The notes below the pieces were generated by a model. It was not told the origin of the DNA, made no database searches, and saw only the letters and a program-made list of their open reading frames with translations. Below, piece after piece: positions 48,001 through 59,600 of a DNA stretch of 64,000 nt; the first letter of the stretch is position 1, and each line of letters opens with the position of its first letter. The stretch lies in the NCBI GenBank assembly GCA_946894095.1, contig OX335663.1, positions 310,001 to 374,000 on the forward strand, read 5' to 3'. This DNA comes from Incurvaria masculella. Lineage: Eukaryota > Arthropoda > Insecta > Lepidoptera > Incurvariidae. A program made the position numbers and the translations under genes.

Positions 48001-51000
48001 TTGTATCATTGACAATTACAAAATAAACTATAGCAAAAGGTTTCTGCTTTACATGCCTGGGACCTTAGATGAAAAAGCCTGGGACAATCGAGCGAGCGAC
48101 AATATATTGAAAATGTAATTGACAGCCTATACGAATAGTTGAAAGAATGCACAGCTGGCCGGGCGGTGACGCATGACCGATGCGCGGGCGGTGAGGACGG
48201 AGGTGCGGGGCGAGGCAGGCGAATCCTGGCCAGTGGCATCAGGCAGGGTCGAGTAGATCCGGCGATGTAAGCGCGCCTCGGCGGGCGGTACGGTGCGGTG
48301 GACGCGACGCAAGGAATCTATTTGGAGCGCACTTCAATATTACCATCATTGCACGATCGCGCTCAGAATAGCAGCCGCCCGGGATCCAACTTTAGGAGCA
48401 CATTACGCAGTATGCTTCCGAGTTCGCAACCACGCTTCTTTATTCAATAAATGTGTTCGTAGAGGGTTTTATCTGTTTATTTGGTACTGGACATGGATGC
48501 CTAGTACTAAACACTTTCATGACATTAGCTCAACACCAATCTAGTTTGCCAGTGTGTGTTTCCAGAGTGCGAATTTATCAAATTGCTACCGAATGTACGT
48601 ACCGAGTTTGTTTCTGCAGGCTACTCGACTTTGACGAGCAAACCGCGCAAAGCTATAGGGGGCACGTTGTCAGGCCCAACACGAGACCTAAACAAAATAG
48701 CTCTGTCTTCTTTAATTTGTAAGTAAGTCCATTCTGCGCCGCATACCGCTCGCACACGATCAACAACCGCCGGAGCCCCTTTATAGAAGGACTCAGCAGC
48801 ACTATGTCATCGGCGTAGCTCAGATTGTTGATCCACGTGTCACCGAGATGACAGCTTAGAGTTAGCTCGGGCTAAACTTGTTGACCGGTCTGAATACACG
48901 CCTCCCGCGTGCCGCTAACCTGTATTTGTTTTTAGCGTTCCGTACCCGAAGGGTGAAAACGGAACCCTATTACTAAGCCTCCGCCGTCCGTCCGTCCGTC
49001 CGTCTGTCGCAGGGCTGTATCTCATGAACCGTAATAGTTACGCAGCTGAAATTTTCACAGAGTGTGTATTTATTTTGCGGTTATAACAACAAATAGGTAA
49101 ATAAAAAAATAATAAAAACGATAGGGGGGCCCCATACAAATAACTTTTTTTTCTTAAATCTTGCACGATGGTACGGAACCCTTCGTGTGCGAGTCCGACT
49201 CGCACTTGGCCGGGGTTTTTTTTACTGCAACCCAGCGAATCGCGCCAACTTCACATCGGCCATAAAGTTTGGTCCGAGCTGCACATCGAAGTTAAGGTGG
49301 CCCAACCCGCTCATCTCCCCATACAAAAGGGCAAAGAAGATCACGCACATATTACTTGTCAGAGATCCCAAAATTTGGTTAAAAAAAAGGTTTATTTGGT
49401 CGAACTAGATGTCTGATGACCATTGGCATTGTAAAATTGTGTTTGGTTTCGAAGTTATAAGGTCCGAAAGTTTGAATTTTTCGCGCGTTTTATACGATAA
49501 CTTTGGAGGTGGATTACGCAATGATAAAGTAAGAACATCGTAAAAAGATTAGTCATCAGACATAGCTTATTTAATCAAGATTTATGATCTATTTGGTTTT
49601 TGTTAGATTTTTGACTACAGCGGTCGTGGTTTACTTTTAACTATAAGTCGTTTTAAAATAAAAATTTTCGTAAATCTTACCAAATCATACACTATGCACA
49701 TTGTCTTTTTTGTGGACATTTTGCATCTTCCTCATCACGGAGCCTGTCTTATTCTTTGAAACAGAGAAGGTCCCAGAGCGCAACAGCACGGTTTTGTACC
49801 GTGCCCGCGAATGAGTTAGGACCGCCGGGTTGGGCCGCCTTAACATGACGGCAACGTATAAGCAAAGCCACGGCTCTTTGAGTTTCAAACAAAGCTAGGT
49901 GATAATTCGACTGTGGAAGGATAATGCGGCAAATTGAATTGGGAGTTACCTATATCGTATCTACACGAAATAGAAGTTTGAGGCATATACGCACAGATAA
50001 GAGAACCCGGGGCGAGTCCGTGCTATCTATCAAACAGTTCATCGAAGCACTCTTCGCTGAACAGCTGATAGTACACACTCAGGGAATCTACACACTGCGA
50101 CGGTTTTAAATCGAATGACGCCGCGCTCAAAAAGGAAAGGGGCATAGCACCTAATTCCTTCGGCGGTGGGTGTGGTACGATCCATCCGTGTCCAGTTACA
50201 TAAAAAAAAGAGAAAAACCGGCCAAGTGCGAGTCGGACTCGCACACGAAGAGTTCCGTACCATCGTAGAAGAGTTAACACAAACAATCACGTTTTTTGTA
50301 TGGAACTTTATTTTTAGGAACCCTTTCATTTTTATTATTTTTTTATTTTACCTATTTGTTGTTATAGCGACAAAATAAATACCCGCTCTGTGAAAATTTC
50401 AGCTGCCTACCTATTACGGTTCATGAGATACAGCCCTGTGACAGACGGACGGACGGACGGACAGCGGAGGCTTAGTAATAGGGTTCCGTTGGCACCCTTT
50501 GGGTACGGAACCCTAACAAGTGGATCCGGACATGGAACGTCACGTAGGTGTCGTGCGCGCGGCGGTGGGGAGGCGGCGGTGGTAGAGCGCGGTAGTGAAT
50601 CGGGTCGCTCGCATTGCATTCAATAAATGGGTCATCCACCACGACCGACGGACCGCAAGTACATACGCGCACCTCCCTGCAACTACTGCAGTCGGTGCGT
50701 ACCTACACGCTGCAGTTAGGGCTCCTTCGCTTCGAGGATTCTCACTCAGGCTGAAATAGTCATTTCATTTCATTTATTAAACTTCTGGTAGTCAAACTAC
50801 ACTAATTATGATAGTCGTTACATAAACTATGACTAACGAAAAGTAGTACTTTGTGACGTCAGTTTGACACATTTTGTATGGACGAAAAATGCAAAGTGAC
50901 GTCACAAAGTACTACTTTTCGTTAGTCTTAGGCTGAGATAAATAGTCGTAACAGAAACTAAGACTAACGAAAAGTAGTACTTTGTGACGTCAATTTGCAT

Positions 51001-53612
51001 TACTTTGAGATTTCGTCCATACAAAATGGTTCAAAGTGACGTCACAAAGTACTACTTTGCGTTAGCATTAGTTTCGGTTACGACTATTTATCTCAGCCTT
51101 AGTTTCTGTTACGACTATATATCTCAGGCTAGGGCTAAAGAAAAGTAGTACTTTGTGACGTCACTTTGCATTAGATTTCGTCCGTACAAATTGCATCACA
51201 AACGGATAGATCCGCGGATACGTTGCATCGACCGTAGTGGTCTCTAAATTGAGCTACTAATTTCAACATGACAACAAATTCAACAAACAGATATGCATTA
51301 AAGCACTAGTGAGCATGTACTACAACAGATGGCGCTACCAAAGATCGAACCTGTTCAAAACACAAGAAGTCCGTATAGCACTATCGAAGTGTCTACGTAA
51401 GCGAAATAACACATATGCGACATCCAAATCCTCACTAGAGGAGACCACCTGCGCAGCCGTTGTTCTCAAGACCTGGGGGTCCATTCAGGGCAAGAGTGAG
51501 TTCAAGTTCGGGAGTGAGTTAACCTAAAAAAGCTGGGAAATATATTATTATTTAAATACCGGAACCGTTATTTATACTTCTAACTTATTTACGGGTCAGA
51601 CCAGATTTTTACCTAACTGTAATGATATTCAAGAAGTGTAGAAACATTAACTATTTAAAAAAGTGAGTTGATATTTAGTGACGAATTCGAACTCACTCTT
51701 TCCCTGAATGGACCCCCAACTCACTTTTTTAAATAGTTAATGTTTCCACACTTCTAGAATATAATTACAGTTAGGTAAAAATCTGGTCTGTCCCGTAAGT
51801 ACGTTGGAAGTATAAATAACGGTTCCATTATTTAAATTATAATATATTTCCCAGCTATTTTTAGGTTAACTCACTCCCGAACTCGAACTCACTCTTACCT
51901 GAATGGGCCCCCTGAGCTTTTCATCTCCACATAGGTAGTACATCAGTGGGCAGTGCTATTCCAGAGCCACCAGGTATGAGGCAAGGCACTCGCCGGCAGA
52001 TGTTTCCATACTCAGGCGGTGAATCAATCGTATCGTATCATAAGACGACGGCATAGTGTATGATTTGGTAAGATTTACGAAAATTTTAATTACAAAACGA
52101 TTTATAGCTAAAAGTAAACCACGACCGCTGTAGTCAAAAATCTAACGAAAACCATATAGATGATAAATCTTGATTAAATAAGCTATGTCTGATGACTAAT
52201 CTTTTTAAGATGGTCTTACTTTATCATTGCGTAAACCACCTCCAAAGTTATTGTATAAAACGCGCGAAAAACTCGAACTTTCGGACCTTATAACTTAGAA
52301 ACCCAACACAATTTTACAATGCCAACGGTCATCAGACATCTAGATCGATCAAATAAAGCTATTTTGAGCAAAATTTGGGACCTTTGTCAATAAGTATGGG
52401 CGTGATCTTCTTTCCCCGTTTGTATAGGGAGTTGAGCGGGATGGACCTTAAGTAAGTTATATTTCTGATTCAGTTGCACCGAGTGTGACTGTTTCTTTTG
52501 TTCTTGTTCTTTGCCTTTAACTGTTCTACCAAAAAATGTTGAGTAACTATTTGGTATCGCGCCACCACCGATTTTAAGGCCAATTTTTTTTAGAGGTGCG
52601 TTATGACTTCAAAACATCATAACTAGTGCTGTTATGATGGCGCATGACCTTTTTTGGCTTAAAATTTTTTCTAATTCTCAAAATATTGGGAATTTATTTG
52701 TCGGTATTCCCACAAGTATAAGTGCTGCGGTCATTTATACCTAACCTAACCCTCGACCTAACCTGATGTTTGGAAGTGATAACGCACCTCTAAAAAAAAT
52801 TGCCTCAAAAGGTTAGGTTAGGTTAGGATGTCATGCGCCATCATAACAACACCTAGTTATGATGTTTGGAAGTCATAACGCACTCTAAAAAAAACTAGCC
52901 TCAAAATCGGTGGTGGCGCGATACCGAATAATAACCCAATGTTTGGCAGTACCAAGCATTTAGATCTTAGTAGGTATGTATTTCATTGCTGTGGACGGAA
53001 AACTCGTAGTATCTTTGCGGATTCTTCTTTACAGAGTTGATAGAATACGCGGATCATTCGGTTTTCGACGTTACTTAAGGCCTAGGGCACGAAAGGACAA
53101 AAAATCAAAATCAACGTCAAAGTATGATCAAACACGTCACTTTGTGTGGACAGTACGAAAGGAACACTATGCGGACAACTAAAAGTGACGTGTTTGAACA
53201 TTGATTAACTCAGCCGTCTCTTCGTGCAACCGGGGCTTAATGTAGTTTGACTACGAAAATACCTTCCTTGGGGATGTCGGGCTTAGAAGAAAATGAAGAA
53301 GATTTTTCATCTAAGATGTCGGGCCGATAATCTTCAACCGATCGGCGCGTGCAGAGTACATACATAAGGGAGACAACTAACGGCAAGAAAACAAAACGCA
53401 GTCGCCGACACGACACGACACGACACGACGAGTGGTCCGGGTCGGGTGGCTCGTCGGGTGGTGCCGAGCTGAAGGATAACCGGCTCCGTCTGGTGCTCCT
53501 TGCTCCGCCACCGCCGTCGCGGCGGCGCCGCAGCGCGGTGCGCCGCCCGCCAGCGCCAGAGAAACCGCTTCCGCCCACCGCCCCCTCTCCAGTGTCGACC
53601 GTCTGTCTGTCT

Positions 53613-53648
<36 letters not shown>

Positions 53649-56600
53649 GCACGCCATAAGCACGCTCGCCTCGTACACGCACCCGACCGCGAAATCATTG
53701 CGCATATAACGATTTTCGGATGTTTTTTTCATTACTTTTGCTGTGAGACCTTGCTCCATGACAAATTTCATGTTTCTAGGTTTTTTTATATGTAACTAGG
53801 CATGGATAGCTAATGCCAAACTGCCATCAGACATTAACACACCACACGGGAACTAGCTGCCATCATAGGATCTTCCTTCTTTATATTGAACTGAATGAAA
53901 AACACGGATAACTTTCATTGCCGCTTCGACCATCCTACATTCAATGCGATGGTACTGTCGTGGGAGGGTTTAACCCTCCCACCTAGTAAGTAAAGACTCT
54001 GCAGTTTTACGTGGAGCCCGAACCACGGCCAGTCTCAAAGGTTGAAAACGGTCACCCATCTAGGACCTAACGGCGGCGCTCAGAGTTGCTTCACCCAGCT
54101 CATCGAATTGCAAGGCGTCGCGCCGCCGGCTACTGAGGCCCGAAGATGACAAAAAAGGGCAATATGTCGACAAAGCAGACAATACGCATAGTTTTTGATT
54201 TGGTAAGATTTACGAAACATTTAATTACAGTACGACTTATAGCTAAAAAATAAATCACGACCGCAGCAGTCAAAAATCAAATATAAAGCTGTTTTGTGTA
54301 TAAGTTTGGATTTCTGACAAGAAATATACGCATGATCTTCTTTCCACGATTGTTTGGGGAGTTGAGCGGGAAGGCCCACATTAAAAGCATAATTGTCTTA
54401 GACATCAAATTTTGATATTAATTTAAAATAGAGAAAAAGGGTTTTAACTGACAGTCAGACCGACTGACAACGAAATGATCCTATACTCGAAATGATCCAA
54501 AGAATCAAAATAACGAATGGACCAATAACCCGTACATTGGCAAATACTGAGGATGTTGAAAACATTTCCAGCGAAGTTCCTTGGCAGTTCTTCTTCCCTG
54601 TGTTTGCTGAACTGGCAAATGATAAAATATGACAAATCCGAGTGCAGTGTACTGACAAATGGATGATGAGCAAACAATAATCAATAAACTTGCGCATTAT
54701 ACCTTGCTATATACTTTAATTAGAGGGAAGTTATCATAAACGTATATAATTAGACAATCATAGTCGCCTCGCAGGTTCGCAAGTTTATCTATACATGGCA
54801 ATCGTTCAAAGTGTTCGCATGAAGCAGCCACAGCTCTGGGATGAGGCAGTCAGTCAACTCAGGATGGACTGCTGATTCTAGACTTGCACACCGGCCGACC
54901 GGGTGTTTCTTCACGTCATCCTGGTCATGTTCAAAGTACGACCTGGAGTCCCCAGTTTGTACTTTGGGAGATATACCTCGACAGGGAGTGCATTCCATAG
55001 TTACCGACCCTAAATCTAAAAGATCTAGAGGATCGGTTGGTTCTTATTTTGAGACTGTCGACAGTGAATATAATATATAAAAGTCCATACTGATTTCGTC
55101 CTTGGGGTAAAAGAACTTCAGGGACGAAGTCATTAAGTCGACAGAGGGGTATCCAATTCGTAACAATTTCTGGTTTTACGACACGTAAATACTTTACCGT
55201 ACATCAGTAATCAGAAACAGAAACGGAAAACAGTCCATAGTAACCTTACTGCTGTGGCTAAGAATCTAACTGAATTTATAAAAATCTATGTGTATGTATG
55301 TTGGTATGTATCCTATGGTCTCCAAAAAGGCTTGACCGATTTTGATGAAATTTTCAAACAATCTTCAGATAAGACCAGCGGATGATCCTGTGAAGTTTTG
55401 TAGCGTTTGGATCAACAGATTTTTTTTGTATTTGCAACCAAATCACACTCAAACCGCAGGGCTAGCATGGAATGAATTTCTCTCATCCCCTCAAAGAATA
55501 CACTATTATAAAATGACTGAACGGATTGCGTTATTCTGTTGAGTATATCAGTTTAAAAAATTCTTTACACAACTGCCCCCATCCGCAGAATTCATCATGC
55601 TATAGATAATTAACGCTCCCTGTCTGAAGCCGGGGCGGGTCGCTAATATGTTATAAAACTGGCATAGCTTACTTATCCTGATACTTGTACTGTGACACAG
55701 AGTTATTACATTACATATTGTAATCCCGCCTTTGCTCGTGCATACAATAACACTATTTGCATCGGCGTGACCTTGAACTTGCACCTCGTGTGCTATCTCC
55801 CTTGTCATCGATGGACACCTACAAAAATATATATAAAAATAACTAAATAAAAAGTGCATACATAAAGCTCAGACCAGCTTATGGCCGATGTGAAGTTGAC
55901 ACGTTTCGCTTACACAAATTGTAGTAAGCGGTTCTCGAACTCAGCGTGTGATCAGACTGGCCAAGAAGTTTGGCCCGAGCTGTACCTGCAGTGTCATGAG
56001 CAGAGTGGGCAGTCTGAGTTCTCACCTAAATTGGCGTTACGGCAAACCGATCGACTGGCGTTTTCTCCAAACTCCATACAAGTTTTTACTAGATATTCTG
56101 TGGTTTTACTTCTTCAAGCTGTCAAAGTCAAACGCTGACTTCCGATTTGTATGAAAACGCGGAGTGGACGTAAACCGCAACGTCGACGTATTTACGGCAA
56201 CGTTGAGTAAGCTGTCAAATCAAGCTCGGACTCGCAAATGTTAGTTCGCTTAACGCCCGCTGCGCGCGCTGTTCAATTTCTCCATACATTTGAAAACGTC
56301 AGTCGATCGGTTTGCCGTAACGCCAATTTAGGTGACAACTGAGACTACCGGCTCAGAGCCTTGTACTTGCGCCTATTCCCCGATAGATTGAATGGACCAT
56401 TTTTGAAGCGGCAGTGAAACATTGTCCGGTCTGTGCGTTATATCTAATTCAATATAGACTACTTGAACTGGATGGAAAACAAGGACATTTTTTTTCATTC
56501 CCGCTTCAACCGGGAATTGTCTAGTATTAGCCATTGTCAGCCAGGTTGCATAAAAAAATCCATAGTTTAATCAAGTGTGTTGGGTACCAACCTGGGTGGC

Positions 56601-59600
56601 CTTAACCCTACTACCTAGCAGGGGAAGGGGATCTAGATTTTTACATGGGTTCCAACGCACAACATCAACATTTTCACAACGCAGTAACATCACAACGGGA
56701 CCTCAGGACTTCAAATGGATGTCATAGTGGGAGTGAAGAGAGCGAACTCGTTTCTCTACTTGATACCAATCGCTCACAGCTTGTCCTAATAAATGGATAC
56801 AAGTCTCGTAGTTTTGACGTTTCATCAGGGGTACCCCAGGGTTCCCATGTGGCCTTCTCTTCTTTCTAATTTATATTAATGATATTGCTGCCAAAATTAA
56901 ATATAGTAAATTTCTTATATTTGCCGATGATCTCAAGATTTACTTGACAGTTGACGGACAAAATACAAGGGACTGCAAACTTCTGCAAAATGACCTTGTC
57001 AATATAGAATCTTGATGTCAAAAAACGAACTGGCCCAAAAATGCTTCCACATAAAATTCACTCGAAAGCGCAAACCAATTAAATGGAACTATATGATTGC
57101 AAATGAGGTTCTTCAGGAAGTTACCAGTCTACGCGATCTCGGGGTTATGGTCGACCAAGCGATGAGATTTAATGTTCACATCGATTACATTGCTAAAAAG
57201 TCGTTTAAAATGCTAGGTTTCATCGTTAGAAAGGCAAGTGTTTTCAAAAGCCCATATACTCTCATTCTATTATATAACTCCTTGGTACGTAGTATTTTTG
57301 GAATACTGCAGTACGGCCTGGAGTCCGTTTTACAAGGTACATATCGACAGACTCGAGAGAGTGCAAAAGCGATTCTGGTACCACCTCACTTTCGCTGACA
57401 ATCGTTGTCAGGCACTCACTAGCACAGAACTTCGCCTCGAGTATTACTCAATGGATACCTTAGCACTACGCCATTCCCGGGCTGACTTAATGTTCATATA
57501 TTAAATTTTCAATTCACTGATCGATTGCCCTGACCTCCTACAAAGAATTGATATTAAAGTTCCTCGTCTTACAAGTAGATTAGAAAATAGAATGCCTTTC
57601 CAGACCTTTAAATCTCGCACGAACATAGGTTCCCATTCTCCCCTTAACAGAATGCTGAAAACATGCAACGATTTTAGGGATAAGTGTGACATTTTTTCAT
57701 GTTCAGAATCAAGTATAAAAAAACTCATATAAGTATCGCTTGTTACCACTTACCTTTTGACCATTCATGCATCATTGTAAGCCTAATGTTGTTTTTGTTT
57801 TTCTTACACTTAATTTAACTTAATTTATTTTCTTTATTGTTGCTGTCCACTCACTCAAATGAAACAGTTTTGTCGTTTATTGTTACTTCTTTATTGTAAT
57901 ATTATTCATTTTAATTTTCTTTGCTATTTTGATATTGATACATTTGTTTTGTGTATTTTTTTAATTCTAAATACTGCTAGCACATGCTGTGCTTACTACT
58001 TGTGGGATGTTTCATATGATATTGTTACTATACGTGTTGTTGTTGTTTTAAATGTGATTCAATCCTGTATGTAAGCCAATAAATAAATAAATAAATAATA
58101 AATAAATAAGTAAAGCATTCTCCTACATAAGTGCAGAATGTTTTTTAGTCTCTACAACACTATGTCCGTCCCCTCCTGGAGTACTCTTTCCAGATTTGGA
58201 GTCCGTACTTCAGGAAGGACATTGATCTCCTGGAGAGAGAGCGAAGACGGGCTACCAAAATGGAAGCTTGGTGTCCCGTGGATACATCATAATTTGACGA
58301 AGTTTATCTTCGTCGTCGTGTCGTTTGGTGCCATGAAATTGGTGACTCTAATGCTGTGTTCGACATAGTTTGGGTTTTTTTTGTCTAGATGTTTATTTGG
58401 GCCTTAAGCCGCCATCGACTATGCCAGCCCCATAGTGACTTTAAGAATATAGTATTCTTCAAGCTATCAGTTACTCCTTAGAGCCAATGACAGCTTAAAA
58501 AAATATATAATTTCCCTAAACTCGCTTGACCTGGGCCTTCCTAATGCTTTGTGTATTTAAAAAAATAAATTCATTCGATCCGTGCACAATATTCTTTCAA
58601 GGTTCAGTCGAAGCTTCTCGTTCAGAACACACTCAGTAAATAGGTGAAATTGATCTTCTGGTTTTGTCACAAGTAGAACAATTTGGAGAGTCCAGTTTCT
58701 TCATCATCTGTCCCATTTTATTTAGCGGAGTGTGTTCTGATCTAAGTCTTAAGCCAATTTTTATTATTTCTCTAAGGAGTTGGACAATGTTAAACCTAGG
58801 GATACACAGCGGTTCAGACACAATTGTTTTGTACCAAATTCCTTTCTCTACAGACTTCCTGTCAAAGTGTTCTTTCCACATCTGCCTACATGGTTACGAA
58901 ATCTGGGTTGACTGTTATGATCCTTGGACATTTGGCACACTCAAGACAACTATTCCTAACAAAAAAACTGATAAATGTCTATAAACTGACAGATTGCAGT
59001 TTCAAATAATAAAAAAAGAAAGATAGTCTCCTTAGTGGGTGCTTCCTTCATAGGAGTTACCAACAAAAATGAAGAGAGTTTGAAGCGTGGGAAAAAAGAT
59101 GGTGGCCTCGTTCTTCAGAAGGACAGGTCATTACGCAACAATTGTTTTAGCGGATCGAAAATCAGTTACTGCAGAGTGGTACACTAATGGGGACTACCTT
59201 CCCATATGTGGCTACAGTATTCTATCACCTTACCTTATTTTTTTTTATTTATGTTGAGCGCAGCATTCGGCGTACGCCAGGACCTAAAGGTGCCCGACGA
59301 CGCCCATGGGTTTTCGAACATTCAGGAGGGCTGCGAAAACCATGCCGGCCGGCCAGGTGCTTCTTCACACCACGTTTAAAGAACACCAGGTCGTAATTTG
59401 GAGGAAATACCCAATAAAGGATCTAGAGAATCGGAGGTTTCTTATTTTTGGAATGTCGACTGTGAATTTGTGCATGTTCTCCCTGTTCCGCATTGATCAA
59501 AGTTAGAAACGGTATCTGTGATTTATAAAGAAGAAGTAGTTGTACCGGTGAAAAAATCTTCTGCAACGGTATAGGATCCCAGTTTCTACGATGAAATTTT

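Noticed and set aside
53237..53795. Long overlapping frames on both strands (up to 153 codons)
   Set aside because: Low-complexity Arg/Ala/Cys translations of a CpG-rich microsatellite tract; no domain recognised.
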